DNA of 64,000 bases from Rhabdochromatium marinum (GTDB lineage: Bacteria > Pseudomonadota > Gammaproteobacteria > Chromatiales > Chromatiaceae), in the NCBI RefSeq assembly GCF_016583795.1, contig NZ_NRRS01000001.1, positions 111,349 through 175,348 of the forward strand, written 5' to 3'. The notes below the pieces were generated by a model. The model worked only from the letters and a program-made list of their open reading frames with translations, had not been told where the DNA came from and did not search any database. The stretch's first letter is position 1. Each line of letters begins with the position of its first letter. The position numbers and the translations under genes are program-made. Below, one piece after another: positions 33,648-43,027 of this stretch.

Positions 33648-35750
33648 CTAGATCGCGTCGAAGCGCTCGAACTGCATGCTGAACTGGCCGCGTCCCTGGG
33701 TCAGGCTGCGCAGTTCGGTGGCATAGCCGAGCAGGGCCTCCAAGGCCACCTCGGCCTGCACGCGCGCTTCGCGCTCGCTCCCGGCCGCGCCCCCCGTCAG
33801 AGTGCCGGCCTCATGCAGTGCGGTGGCACGAATCACGGCATGACGCGCTTGCAGGTCGCCCAGCACCGGGCCAAGGTGCTCTTCCGGTACCGACAGATCG
33901 ACCCGCATGAGCGGATGCAGCACCAGCGGCCGGGCCTGAATCAGTCCCTGACGCAAGGCTTTGGCCGCTGCGGCGGTCAGTGCCTCAGGGGAACTGGCCT
34001 GAGCAAAGAGCTCGACCCGCAGCAGTTCCACGATCACATCCTCAACCGGCGCACCCTGCACGGGACCGCTGTCCAGGATCTGTTGCAGGCCCTGCTGAAT
34101 GGCCTGGCGCTGCTCGGGGCTTAGCGTCGCCCCCTCCGGTGTGAGGCTCGGCTCACCACCCAGCTGTCGCCCCGCGCCGCGCGCATTGGGCGTGACTCGC
34201 AGCCCGACGCTGGCGTTGACTTCCGGATGCTTGCCATCGGGTGAGGCCGGGCGCTGATAGCGCGCCTCCACACTGGCTGAGGCGCCAATGCTTTCACGCA
34301 CCGCCACGGCCGGTCGCCCGCTGCGCACATGCAGATGAAATTCACGCTCCAGCCGCTCCAGGACAATTTGCAGATGCAGTTCACCCATGCCGCGCAGCAG
34401 GCGCTGGCCGGTGTCCGGATCTTCCTCGACTCGCAGCGTGGGATCTTCTTGAGCCACCTTATCCAGGGCACTCAGCAGCTTGTCGTCCTCCGCGCTGCTC
34501 AGGGGCTCAATTGCCAAGCTGAGCACCGGGGTGCGGGTTTCAATGCGTTCCAGGCTGAGCAGGTGTTCGGGGTCGCAGAGGGTATCGCCAGTGGCCGCAT
34601 GGCGCAGTCCGGCGAGCAGCACGATTTGCCCCGGCTCAGCCAGCTCCACTTTGGTCTTTTTGCCAGCATCAAGATCGAAAATGCGTGCAATCTGTTCCTT
34701 GACTACGCGCCCGTCAGCGCCAATAAAGGCGACGCTGTCCCCAGGACGCAGGCTGTTGCGATACAGTCGGGTAAAGCAATGGCGCCGCCCGTCCCACAAC
34801 TGCACCTTGAATACTAGTGCCGCCAGCGGCCCGTCAGTGCTGATGTGAATGGATTCGGTAGCCGAGGCTGCGTCGTCCGCCACCCGTTGTGCCAACATCG
34901 CCGGGCGATCCAGGGGCGCCGGTAGCAAATCCACCACAGCATCCAGCAGCGGCTGCACACCCAGGTTGCGTAGCGCGCTGCCACCCAGACACGGAAATAA
35001 CTGACCGCTCAGGGTTCCGCGTCGCAACGCGGCGAGCAGTTGCGCCGGTTCAATCGCCTCACCGGCCAGCACCGGGTCGGCCAAGGTCTCGTCCACCTCG
35101 GCGGCGGCCAGCAGCAGCGTCTCGCGGTACTCTGCCACCTGCAACCACAGGGCTTCAGGACAGGGTGTGCGGTGCAGCAGCTCACCCTGCTCGCCCTGGA
35201 ACTCGATCAAGTCCTGCCCGATAAGGTCAATCACCGCGTGGCGCTCCGGCAGGGGTACGGTGATCGCCAGGGGTTGTACGCCGAGGCGCTCGCGGATATC
35301 CGTCATAGCGCGTGCAAAATCGGCGCCCGGGCGGTCCATCTTGTTGATAAAAAAAAGCGTTGGAAGCTTAAAATGATTGCGCTGCCGCCACACGGTTTCG
35401 GTCTGCGGCTCGACAGCGCGCACCCCATCGAGCACCAAGATAACGCCATCGAGCACGCGCATGGCGCGCTCCACTTCGATACTGAAGTCAACATGCCCCG
35501 GGGTATCAATGATTTGCAGCCCATGCTCGCGCCAGGGCGCATGCGTCACCGCCGCCGTGATGGTAATGCCGTGCTCCTGCTCCTCGGCCATCCAGTCCAT
35601 GTGGGCTGCGCCCTCATGCACCTCGCCGATTTTGTGCAAAGCGCCGGTATAGAACAGAATACGCTCTGTCAGAGTAGTTTTGCCGGCATCGACATGCGCG
35701 GCGATGCCGATATTGCGAACGCGTTGGAGTTTGTGTGAATGCTTAGTCAC
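33648..35750 (-). CDS. fusA2: Elongation factor G-like protein (FusA2 type)
   Basis: 700 residues. GTPase motifs AAHVDAGKTTLTERIL, IIDTPGHVDFSIEVERAM and FINKMDRPG are intact; later domains carry QEDPTLRVEEDPDTGQ and GMGELHLQIVLERLE. It ends GRGQFSMQFERFD, as EF-G proteins do. The switch region reads EEQEHGITI where EF-G normally has ERGITI, so an Arg is replaced by His. No rpsL, rpsG or tuf is nearby, which marks it as the secondary EF-G paralogue rather than the str-operon copy. It may act in ribosome recycling or special translation states. Its start overlaps the divergent L,D-transpeptidase start by 12 bases. Confidence 0.88.
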   Translation of the reverse strand: MTKHSHKLQRVRNIGIAAHVDAGKTTLTERILFYTGALHKIGEVHEGAAHMDWMAEEQEHGITITAAVTHAPWREHGLQIIDTPGHVDFSIEVERAMRVLDGVILVLDGVRAVEPQTETVWRQRNHFKLPTLFFINKMDRPGADFARAMTDIRERLGVQPLAITVPLPERHAVIDLIGQDLIEFQGEQGELLHRTPCPEALWLQVAEYRETLLLAAAEVDETLADPVLAGEAIEPAQLLAALRRGTLSGQLFPCLGGSALRNLGVQPLLDAVVDLLPAPLDRPAMLAQRVADDAASATESIHISTDGPLAALVFKVQLWDGRRHCFTRLYRNSLRPGDSVAFIGADGRVVKEQIARIFDLDAGKKTKVELAEPGQIVLLAGLRHAATGDTLCDPEHLLSLERIETRTPVLSLAIEPLSSAEDDKLLSALDKVAQEDPTLRVEEDPDTGQRLLRGMGELHLQIVLERLEREFHLHVRSGRPAVAVRESIGASASVEARYQRPASPDGKHPEVNASVGLRVTPNARGAGRQLGGEPSLTPEGATLSPEQRQAIQQGLQQILDSGPVQGAPVEDVIVELLRVELFAQASSPEALTAAAAKALRQGLIQARPLVLHPLMRVDLSVPEEHLGPVLGDLQARHAVIRATALHEAGTLTGGAAGSEREARVQAEVALEALLGYATELRSLTQGRGQFSMQFERFDAI

Positions 35751-36794
35751 AGCCGTGATGGGGATTTCAAAACAGGTCGCCTGGCCGGGTACTTTTTACC
35801 ATCTTGGCCATTTGCGCAACAAATCAAGCCTGCGACTTCAGCGCGACCCGCGTGCTCGAAGTGGCGGTCGGCGGCACTGCTTGCGAGCCTGTGGCTCGGC
35901 GCTGCGGTCCCGGGAATCAGTCTGGGTTCGCCACCCTATCGCCTCACCAGTCCCGACGATGATGTCATCGGCACGCCCTTTTATGTCAAGGCCGACTCGC
36001 GGCAAACCCTGCTCGATATTGGCCGGCATCACGGACTGGGCTTCGATGAGATGGAGCAGGCGAATCCGGATGTGGACATGTGGGTGCCCCAGGATGATGT
36101 CGATGTGCTAATCCCCGCGCGTCAAGTGCTGCCGGATGCACCGCGCCAAGGACTGGTACTGAACACCGCCGAGAAGCGACTCTATTATTTCCTGTCACCG
36201 CAAGCAGTCGAAACATTCTCGGTGGGCACGGGACGCGAGGGTTGGGAGACGCCGGTGGGGCAGTACAGCATTGTCGAGAAAATCAAGGGTCCAACCTGGA
36301 CGCCACCGGCGTCGATCCGCGCGGAGCATGCGGCCAAGGGCGAAATTCTGCCGGCGGTGGTGCCGGCGGGGCCGGACAATCCACTGGGTGCCTATGCCAT
36401 GCGACTGAGCAATCGCAGCTATCTGATTCACGGGACCAACAAGCCCTGGGGCGTCGGTATGCCGGTCAGCCACGGCTGTACCCGGATGTTCCCGGAGGAT
36501 ATCGAGCATTTGTTTCAGAAGGTGCCGGTCGGAACGCCGGTGACCATTGTCGATCAGCCTTATAAGGTCGGCTGGCTTGGGGATCAGCTGTTTTTGGAGG
36601 CCAATGCATCGGCGCAGCAACAAGCGGCCACACAAATTGAGGATTTGATTCCGGCGGCCATTGCACAAGCAGCGGATGTAGCCATTGACTGGGAGGCCGT
36701 CAGGCGGGTGAAAGATGAAAATACCGGCCTGCCCACGGTGGTAGGCGGCCGGCGGGAATCAGCCAGTTGGCATCACTTGGACATGATCTTCTGA
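35739..36794 (+). CDS. L,D-transpeptidase (ErfK/YbiS family)
   Basis: 351 residues from the only ATG available; a basic region and hydrophobic stretch (KWRSAALLASLWLGAAVPG, about 41-60) look like a signal preceded by a long leader. Residues about 78-130 resemble a LysM fold (TLLDIGRHHGLGFDEMEQAN). The YkuD catalytic domain has HGTNKPWGVGMPVSHGCTRM, with catalytic Cys near residue 246. Such enzymes attach Braun lipoprotein to, or cross-link, peptidoglycan. Its 3' end overlaps, tail to tail, a small lipoprotein gene that could be its substrate. The start is less certain than the rest. Confidence 0.88.
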   Translation: MLSHSRDGDFKTGRLAGYFLPSWPFAQQIKPATSARPACSKWRSAALLASLWLGAAVPGISLGSPPYRLTSPDDDVIGTPFYVKADSRQTLLDIGRHHGLGFDEMEQANPDVDMWVPQDDVDVLIPARQVLPDAPRQGLVLNTAEKRLYYFLSPQAVETFSVGTGREGWETPVGQYSIVEKIKGPTWTPPASIRAEHAAKGEILPAVVPAGPDNPLGAYAMRLSNRSYLIHGTNKPWGVGMPVSHGCTRMFPEDIEHLFQKVPVGTPVTIVDQPYKVGWLGDQLFLEANASAQQQAATQIEDLIPAAIAQAADVAIDWEAVRRVKDENTGLPTVVGGRRESASWHHLDMIF

Positions 36795-36970
36795 TACATG
36801 CGGTTGATGCGCTCCTCGTTAGCCTGGCAGCAGGCCTGAGCGGAATTGGCGGCGTCCATAGCAGCCTGAGCCATGTCACGCGCTTCCTGATCGGTGGCGC
36901 AGCCGCCGAGCATGGCGGTGCTCAGCACAACGGCGGCCGACAAAGAGACAAGTTTGGTTTGCTTGGTCAT
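36773..36970 (-). CDS. Braun-type alanine-zipper lipoprotein
   Basis: 65 residues from the ATG at 36970, which has GGAG nine bases upstream. Lipobox MLGGC gives an acylated Cys at about 24. The mature chain (ARDMAQAAMDAANSAQACCQANEERINRMY) is an alanine-rich helix with heptad spacing like Lpp and Pseudomonas OprI. It ends MYQKIMSK with a C-terminal lysine, the residue L,D-transpeptidases join to peptidoglycan in Lpp. A Cys-Cys pair in the middle of the helix is unusual for Lpp. The coding end overlaps the L,D-transpeptidase gene by 22 bases. Confidence 0.78.
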   Translation of the reverse strand: MTKQTKLVSLSAAVVLSTAMLGGCATDQEARDMAQAAMDAANSAQACCQANEERINRMYQKIMSK

Positions 36971-37265
36971 AAGAATTTTCTCCATAAATATCTGTTGCCT
37001 GATGGCGGTCTTGTTATATCACACTCTGCACGCAATTTGCGGCCCGATGCAAAAATCACTGTTGGTTAAAGGCGTTGTGGCGCGGCAACTGATGCTGATA
37101 TAACAACCACCAGCCCCATAATTGGGCATTTGCGTTGACAAGGCCAAGTCAGTTCGAGCACATTGGCATCTTTCCGCTGATCGCCCCGCCCAGTTCAGCC
37201 AACCCTTAGGGTCAGGCATCCCTGATCTTCATCCTTTAAAGATATCTATTGCGTATTCAATTCCG
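36971..37265. other. Divergent gap between lipoprotein and chorismate-lyase-like genes
   Basis: About 295 bases with no gene. A possible rightward promoter is TTGTGG (37075-37080), 18 bases, TATAAC (37099-37104). A leftward TATAAC-like box near 37010-37020 could serve the lipoprotein, but no good -35 accompanies it. No terminator or strong hairpin was seen. Confidence 0.35.
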
Positions 37266-37880
37266 ATGGAGCCCTTTTACTCGAACTTCTATTCGAGCGC
37301 CCGCGCTACAGCCCATCAGACGGAAGTTAACCCCTTTCGTTGTCAGGGTTTTGTGCGCAATGGCACTATTGCGTGTCGAGATGGCCACCGCCGCGCCATT
37401 CAATCCCTGCCAGCGTTTTTGCGTGCCCTGCTGGTGACTGATGGCACGGTGACAAAAATCCTTGAGGCCTATTTCTGGGAGCCGGTGGTCGTCGATACCC
37501 TGCATCAAGCCTTCACGGTCATGCCGGCCGAGATTCCCTGGATTGAAATCAACCCGGGCGACAACGCCCTGGTGCGCCGTGTGCGCTTGCGCGGGGGGGA
37601 TTCCAACCGCGAGTACGCCCAAGCCGACTCAGTGATTCGCGCCGAGCGGGTGCCGGAGCATTTTCGCCAACGCTTGATTGATCGTGAAATCGGGATCGGC
37701 GCTTTGATCCGCGACAGCGGACTAGAAAGCTACCGCGAGGTGATGGAGGTCGGCGTGAATCCAGGCCAGGCACCCACGCCCGGCGACAGTCTGTTTCGCA
37801 CCTATCGCATTATCATCGACAAGGAGCCGGTGATTCTGATCACTGAGACCTTCCCGCTGGCGTTGTTTTGCGATCCCTAA
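37266..37880 (+). CDS. Chorismate pyruvate-lyase-like protein (DUF98/UbiC-like)
   Basis: 204 residues from the ATG at 37266; earlier in-frame ATG at 37122 adds an unlikely leader. [43 protein letters not shown] and [17 protein letters not shown] match the DUF98 chorismate-lyase family, whose members release pyruvate from chorismate to give 4-hydroxybenzoate for ubiquinone. No ubiA or other quinone gene is adjacent. Its stop overlaps the stop of lipB, tail to tail, by 4 bases. Enzyme activity is inferred from family only. Confidence 0.7.
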   Translation: MEPFYSNFYSSARATAHQTEVNPFRCQGFVRNGTIACRDGHRRAIQSLPAFLRALLVTDGTVTKILEAYFWEPVVVDTLHQAFTVMPAEIPWIEINPGDNALVRRVRLRGGDSNREYAQADSVIRAERVPEHFRQRLIDREIGIGALIRDSGLESYREVMEVGVNPGQAPTPGDSLFRTYRIIIDKEPVILITETFPLALFCDP

Positions 37881-38497
37881 CCGCTCAAATCCAGCTGCTC
37901 GCGCAGTGCATCAACCAGCAGATTGGCAACCGCCGCCAGCGGCAGGGCGCACCCCAGATCAGCTAGTTGCGTGACTTGCAGGCCGGGATAACCACAGGGA
38001 TTGATGCACGCGAAGGGGGCTAAGTCCATGGCCACATTAAGCGCCAGGCCGTGATAGCTGCATCCCTGGCGCACGCGCAAACCCAAGGCAGCAATCTTGG
38101 CCTCCGCGACATAGACCCCGGGTGCTCCGGCGCGAGTGCTGCCCGCAATGCCCTGGGTCTCCAGCATCGCGATCACCGCCTGCTCAAGCCGCTGTACCAG
38201 CTCACGCACACCCAGCCGCGCACGCCTTAAATCAAATAACACATAGACCACCAGCTGCCCCGGCCCATGGTAGGTCACCTGGCCGCCACGATCACAGTGA
38301 ATGACAGGGATCGCGCCGGGGTTCAGCAGATGTTCCGGGCGCCCGGCCTGCCCCAGGGTGAATACCGGATCATGCTCCAGAATCCACAACTCATCCGGTG
38401 TGCTAGCATCGCGCGCAGCGGTGAAATCTTGCATCTGCTGCCAGGTTTCCTGATAGGCGCAGCGCCCGCGTTGCCGTACATGCCAGGCGTCAGTCAC
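37877..38497 (-). CDS. lipB: Lipoyl(octanoyl) transferase LipB
   Basis: 206 residues. [26 protein letters not shown], the catalytic lysine stretch [20 protein letters not shown] and the catalytic cysteine motif [17 protein letters not shown] are all present. It moves octanoyl from ACP to lipoate-dependent enzymes. Its ATG overlaps the ybeD stop (ATGA). lipA, often next, is absent here. Last gene of the leftward cell-shape cluster. Confidence 0.96.
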   Translation of the reverse strand: MTDAWHVRQRGRCAYQETWQQMQDFTAARDASTPDELWILEHDPVFTLGQAGRPEHLLNPGAIPVIHCDRGGQVTYHGPGQLVVYVLFDLRRARLGVRELVQRLEQAVIAMLETQGIAGSTRAGAPGVYVAEAKIAALGLRVRQGCSYHGLALNVAMDLAPFACINPCGYPGLQVTQLADLGCALPLAAVANLLVDALREQLDLSG

Positions 38498-38841
38498 AGG
38501 GCATAGACGATCGCTTCGTGCGCCGTCAATTCCTGATAAATTGCATCAAGCTGTTGTTTGCTCTGGGCTTGCACCACCACGGTCACCGACAGCCATTTTC
38601 CGTTGGTGCTGGCGCGCTGTCGTACCTGCTCTGGTGCCAAAACAACCTGATGACGCTGCAAAATGTCGAGAAACAGCGCGGCAATATCGCGTTCGGCCAA
38701 CCCCATGGCCTTGATTGGAAACTGACAGGGAAACTCCAGCAGGGTCTCGGCGGGCACTGATGGATCCCGAGACGGATCCTGGGGGGAGTGCTGGCTTGCA
38801 TCCTGGGTGTCATGAATGTCTGAAGCGCTTGGATCAACCAT
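38494..38841 (-). CDS. ybeD: DUF493 family protein YbeD
   Basis: 115 residues from the ATG at 38841, which overlaps the end of the aminotransferase gene by 8 bases. The domain from about 30 ([50 protein letters not shown], ending IVYAL) matches E. coli YbeD, a small ACT-like fold of unknown role that habitually sits between dacA and lipB. The first 30 residues are Asp/Ser/Pro-rich and variable. Confidence 0.88.
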   Translation of the reverse strand: MVDPSASDIHDTQDASQHSPQDPSRDPSVPAETLLEFPCQFPIKAMGLAERDIAALFLDILQRHQVVLAPEQVRQRASTNGKWLSVTVVVQAQSKQQLDAIYQELTAHEAIVYAL

Positions 38842-39697
38842 GGGGAGTCCGCATGAGTTCCGTTTTACAGGCCTGATAGGCGGCATCAAGTTGCCGCCAC
38901 AGCGGTCCAACCTGGCCCTGACCAACCGGCGCACCATCAAGCCGGGTGACCGGAAGCAGTTCCCGGGTGGAGCTGCAAATCAAGAGTTCGTCAGCACGCC
39001 GGCAGTCCTCGACTGACAGTGGGCGCTGCTTAAGGGTCAGCCCCTGGCGTTCGCTGAGCTCAATGATCAGTTCCCGGGTAATACCCGACAACAACTCGGG
39101 ACCGACCGGGGGCGTTGCCAATGCCCCGTCTTGCACGATAAAGACATTGCTGGTTGAGCCCTCAACCACCCAACCATCGCGCACCAGCAGCGCCTCCTCG
39201 GCGTCATGGTCCGCCGCTTCCTGCCGGAGCAGCACAGCGGCAACCAGCGAGATCGATTTGATATCGCAGCGCTGCCAACGGATATCCTCGCGCAGCACGG
39301 CCGCCACTCCCTGTTCGGCGATACGCGGATCACGCGGTGCCATGGGTTTGGTCATCACAAATACAGTTGGTTCGACGCACTTTGAGAAGCGATGCTCGCG
39401 CACCGGCGGCGCACCCCGTGTGACTTGCAGATAAATGGCCTGATTCTCAGCCGCCTGTGAGGCGATAAGACGTGTGAACAGGTGTTCCCAATGCGCGCGG
39501 GACAAGGGATTAGCGAGGCGAATACCGGCCAGACTGCGCTCCAGCCGATCAAGATGAGCCGCCAGTCGCAACGGCTGGCCATGATAGACGGGGATAACCT
39601 CGTAAACGCCATCGCCAAACAGAAAGCCCCGATCCAGCACCGGCACGCGCGCCTCGGCCAAGGGCATAAAGGCGCCGTTCAAATAGACCTCGGTCAT
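38834..39697 (-). CDS. dat: D-amino-acid aminotransferase (class IV)
   Basis: 287 residues from the ATG at 39697, overlapping the dacA stop by 4. EVYLNGAFMPLAEARVPVLDRGFLFGDGVYEVI is the class IV start (quoted here only to residue spans 3-20 in effect: LDRGFLFGDGVYEV is the key part). The PLP lysine is in CDIKSISLVAAVLL. GSTSNVFIVQDG and ITRELIIEL complete the site. It interconverts D-alanine and D-glutamate, both peptidoglycan precursors. The branched-chain and aminodeoxychorismate relatives share the fold; placement after dacA favours the D-amino-acid role. Confidence 0.85.
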   Translation of the reverse strand: MTEVYLNGAFMPLAEARVPVLDRGFLFGDGVYEVIPVYHGQPLRLAAHLDRLERSLAGIRLANPLSRAHWEHLFTRLIASQAAENQAIYLQVTRGAPPVREHRFSKCVEPTVFVMTKPMAPRDPRIAEQGVAAVLREDIRWQRCDIKSISLVAAVLLRQEAADHDAEEALLVRDGWVVEGSTSNVFIVQDGALATPPVGPELLSGITRELIIELSERQGLTLKQRPLSVEDCRRADELLICSSTRELLPVTRLDGAPVGQGQVGPLWRQLDAAYQACKTELMRTPHG

Positions 39698-40848
39698 CCC
39701 TGAAACCACAGCAGCACGGTATCCACGGCCAGCCGAAAAATACCGCCCCGAGGAACAGACCCCAGCGCCACCAGAGGGATGCGGCGCAGTTCTTCATTTT
39801 CAAGTCGAACCACGATTTCCCCGACCTGTTCGCCCTTGGTCACCGGCGCGATGATATTGGCCGGCGACTCCAGCACGGTGGAGACCTTCTCATAGGTGCC
39901 GCGCGGGATACTGATATCAAGATCAGTCGCCGGACCGACCGGTAGCTCCTTGCTGGCGCCCTTCCAGATGCGCAGGATTTCAACCGGCTGCTCAGCGGGA
40001 AACAGCTTCAGGGTTTCAAAAAACCGAAATCCGTAGTTCAGCAGTGCCAGGCTGTCGCGTGCACGCGCCTTGGTGCTGGCGGTCTTCATGACCACAGAAA
40101 TCATGCGTTGGTTATCGCGTTGCGCCGAAGCCACCAGGCAGTAACCGGCTTCCTTGGTGTGCCCGGTCTTAACGCCATCAACACTCGGATCCTGGCGCAG
40201 CAGGATATTGCGGTTGTACTGACGAATGTCGTTGTAAGTGAACTCCTGCAAGGAGTACCAGCTGTAGTAATCGGGAAAATCGCGAATAATGGCCCGCGTC
40301 AAGGTTGCGATATCGCGTGGCGTGCTGTAGTGCTCGGGATCGGGCAGGCCGGGGGCATTGGTAAAATGCGAGCTGTTCATACCCAGGTGCCTGGCCTCGG
40401 CATTCATCATGTCCGCAAAGGCCGATTCAGTCCCGGCGATATGCTCGGCCAAGGCCACACTGGCATCATTGCCCGACTGCACAATCATGCCCTTGACCAG
40501 ATCCTCAACCAGCACCTGCTTGCCGACCTCGATAAACATCTTTGAGCCACCGGTGCGCCAGGCCTTTTCACTGATCAGCACCTTGTCATCAAGCTGCAAA
40601 TGGCCGGCCGCCAGCTCACTGAAGACCACATAGGCAGTCATGATTTTTGTCAGACTCGCCGGCGCCAGGCGCTCATCGGCATTGAGTTCGGCAAGCATTT
40701 TGCCACTCTCGAAGTCCAGCAGCACATAACCACCGGCATCCAGCTGCGGCGGTTCAGGGGTGACCAGGGGGGCGGCCAGCAGGGAGATGGGCAGCAGCCA
40801 AACGAGCAGCAGCCATGCAAGATGCGGAAATTTTGCCAGAGGGTACAT
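39694..40848 (-). CDS. dacA: D-alanyl-D-alanine carboxypeptidase (PBP5/6 type)
   Basis: 384 residues. Signal peptide about 1-26. Active-site motifs SLTK (in RLAPASLTKIMTAYVV), SGN (IVQSGNDASVALAEHIAG) and KTG (DGVKTGHTKEAGYCLVAS) are in order. A beta-rich domain follows, and the C-terminal GIFRLAVDTVLLWFQG is the amphipathic helix that anchors PBP5 to the inner membrane. It trims pentapeptides of new peptidoglycan. A 131-base gap separates it from rlpA. Confidence 0.96.
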   Translation of the reverse strand: MYPLAKFPHLAWLLLVWLLPISLLAAPLVTPEPPQLDAGGYVLLDFESGKMLAELNADERLAPASLTKIMTAYVVFSELAAGHLQLDDKVLISEKAWRTGGSKMFIEVGKQVLVEDLVKGMIVQSGNDASVALAEHIAGTESAFADMMNAEARHLGMNSSHFTNAPGLPDPEHYSTPRDIATLTRAIIRDFPDYYSWYSLQEFTYNDIRQYNRNILLRQDPSVDGVKTGHTKEAGYCLVASAQRDNQRMISVVMKTASTKARARDSLALLNYGFRFFETLKLFPAEQPVEILRIWKGASKELPVGPATDLDISIPRGTYEKVSTVLESPANIIAPVTKGEQVGEIVVRLENEELRRIPLVALGSVPRGGIFRLAVDTVLLWFQG

Positions 40849-40979
40849 TGTGGAAGCATCCGCCAGAAAGCGCGGCCATAGCCGCTGAATGGAAAATTTT
40901 ACCTGATCGGCCCCCTTATCAACAGAGGTGATCCACAGCTCTGTAGTGAGCAGCCTGAACTTGACTGCGGCGGGAAGCC

Positions 40980-41825
40980 TTAGCGCCCGATGACCACCCC
41001 TTGAGCGAGTCCGAGATGCGTCAGGCGTTGCGAGACGGCTTCAGCCTCGGCACGGGAACTCAAGGGACCCACTTGCACCTTGTAGGGAGCCGATTCGGCT
41101 TCAGCGCCGGGGCGAATGTTGACCGACCCCGGAACATGCGCCAGCAGCCGGTGACGCAGTTGCTCGGCGTTGGCAAGTTCGCCGAAGGCTCCCACTTGCA
41201 GATACAGCTGATCATTTTGGCTGAACGTCTCATCAAAAAAAGCATTGGGTTGGCGCTCGTGATGTTCAAGTGGCGCCGCCGGTGGGGCTTCCACGATGCC
41301 GCCATGATCGCGTGGGTCAATCGAGCGCACTTCAACCTTGGCGGTCCCCGTGGCCACGATATTGAGCTTGCGTGCGGCAGCATAGGACAGATCAATGATG
41401 CGACCGCGATGGAAGGGACCGCGGTCATTCACGCGCACCACGATGCTACGGCCGTTTTCGAGATTGGTCACGCGCACATAGCTTGGCAGGGGCAGGGTCT
41501 TGTGCGCGGCTGTCATTTGATGCATGTCATACACTTCCCCGCTGGACGTGCGCCGGCCATGAAATTTGCTGCCATACCAGGAGGCCAGCCCGCGTTGAAC
41601 GAAGTTCCTGCTGCTGCGCTTGGTCTTGTACTGGCGCCCCAAAACCTCATAGGATGACATATTGCCGTACTTGGATTTTGGCTCCACCTTAGGCACGGCA
41701 TCAGGCGGATCGCCCAGATCCTGGTTGACATCAGAGTGCGTCGCCAGGCCACCACCGCAGCCGGCCAGCAGGGAAACCAGAGCACCGATGATCAGTCGGC
41801 GGGAGAAGAAAAGGCAGGCGTTCAT
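40980..41825 (-). CDS. rlpA: Lipoprotein RlpA (septal lytic transglycosylase family)
   Basis: 281 residues. Lipobox SLLAGC. Double-psi barrel at about 78-165 (QRGLASWYGSKFHGRRTSSGE, VVRVNDRGPFHRGRIIDLSY) with the catalytic Asp and the DRGPF motif. SPOR domain at about 205-281 (YLQVGAFGELANAEQLRHRL) targets it to denuded septal glycan. Between rodA and dacA, its usual place. Confidence 0.93.
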   Translation of the reverse strand: MNACLFFSRRLIIGALVSLLAGCGGGLATHSDVNQDLGDPPDAVPKVEPKSKYGNMSSYEVLGRQYKTKRSSRNFVQRGLASWYGSKFHGRRTSSGEVYDMHQMTAAHKTLPLPSYVRVTNLENGRSIVVRVNDRGPFHRGRIIDLSYAAARKLNIVATGTAKVEVRSIDPRDHGGIVEAPPAAPLEHHERQPNAFFDETFSQNDQLYLQVGAFGELANAEQLRHRLLAHVPGSVNIRPGAEAESAPYKVQVGPLSSRAEAEAVSQRLTHLGLAQGVVIGR

Positions 41826-41899
41826 CTTGGTCTCATCGGGTCTTGGGGCTCAGTTGTTTGCGGTCCTGATAAACCACCTTCATTATAGCGCGAAACACC

Positions 41900-43021
41900 T
41901 TATCTTGATTGAGAATATTTCGAGGTCTGGATCGACATCAGGATGCCAAAGCCGGCCATAATGGTGACCAGCGAGGTTCCGCCATAGCTGATCAACGGCA
42001 GAGGGACACCCACCACCGGCAGCAACCCAACCACCATGCCGGTATTGACGAACAGATAGACGAAAAACACCATGGTGATAGCACCACCGAGCAGGCGCGA
42101 AAAGCTGTTATGCGCATGCACGGCGATATACAGCCCGCGGAAGATAATGAACAAATACACTGCCAGTACCACCAGTATGCCGACCAAACCGAACTCCTCG
42201 CCCAACACGGCAAAAATAAAGTCCGTCGAGCGTTCCGGCAGAAACTCCAGATGCGACTGGGTGCCGTGAAACCAGCCTTTGCCATAGATACCGCCCGAGC
42301 CGATGGCAATCTGCGACTGAATAATGTGATAACCGGCGCCAAGCGGGTCGGACTGTGGATCAAGAAAGGTCAGCACGCGCTGGCGCTGGTAGTCGTGCAT
42401 CAGATACCAGAGTACCGGCGCCCCCCCTGCGGCCAGCCCTCCAAGCACGGCGATCAAGCGCCAACTGAGTCCGGCCATAAAGAGCACCACCAACGCCGCG
42501 CTGGTCACCATGAGCGCGGTGCCTAGATCCGGCTGCTGGGCAATCAGCAGCACCGGCACGGCAGTGATGATGACACCGACCAGAATACGCGGCAGGCTGG
42601 GCGGCAGCGTGCCGCCGGAAAAGAACCAGGCCAGCATCATAGGCACCGCCAGCTTAAGCAACTCGGAGGGTTGAAAGCGCAGAACGCCGAGATTCAGCCA
42701 GCGCTGCGCTCCCTTGCCAATCTCACCAGTCATGGCCACCGCCACCAGCATGGTCACGCCCAGCAGAAACAGCAGCGGCGACCAGCGGCGCAAATGCTCG
42801 GGATGAATCTGCGCGATCAGAATCATTACCCCCAGGGCCAGGCCAAGTCGGAAAATCTGCCGTTCCACCTGACCGGTGGACTGTTCCGTCGCACTGAACA
42901 AAATCGCCAGTCCGCAGGCGCATAGCACAAGAATTCCCAGCAACAGCGGCCAATCGATGTGCAAGCGCTCCAACAAGCCACGCTCGCTGTCTTCACTCAA
43001 GGTGTCGGAAAACAGGGTCAC
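41900..43021 (-). CDS. rodA: Rod-shape SEDS glycosyltransferase RodA
   Basis: 373 residues with ten hydrophobic segments. SEDS signatures GKGAQRWLNLGVLRFQPSELLKL, AKGWFHGTQ-like extracellular loop (YGKGWFHGTQSHLEFLPE), STDFIFAVLGEEFGL and the final PLISYGGTSLVTIMAGFGIL. It polymerises glycan strands in the elongasome together with PBP2, whose gene precedes it by 6 bases. Confidence 0.97.
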   Translation of the reverse strand: MTLFSDTLSEDSERGLLERLHIDWPLLLGILVLCACGLAILFSATEQSTGQVERQIFRLGLALGVMILIAQIHPEHLRRWSPLLFLLGVTMLVAVAMTGEIGKGAQRWLNLGVLRFQPSELLKLAVPMMLAWFFSGGTLPPSLPRILVGVIITAVPVLLIAQQPDLGTALMVTSAALVVLFMAGLSWRLIAVLGGLAAGGAPVLWYLMHDYQRQRVLTFLDPQSDPLGAGYHIIQSQIAIGSGGIYGKGWFHGTQSHLEFLPERSTDFIFAVLGEEFGLVGILVVLAVYLFIIFRGLYIAVHAHNSFSRLLGGAITMVFFVYLFVNTGMVVGLLPVVGVPLPLISYGGTSLVTIMAGFGILMSIQTSKYSQSR

Positions 43022-43027
43022 AGCGGG

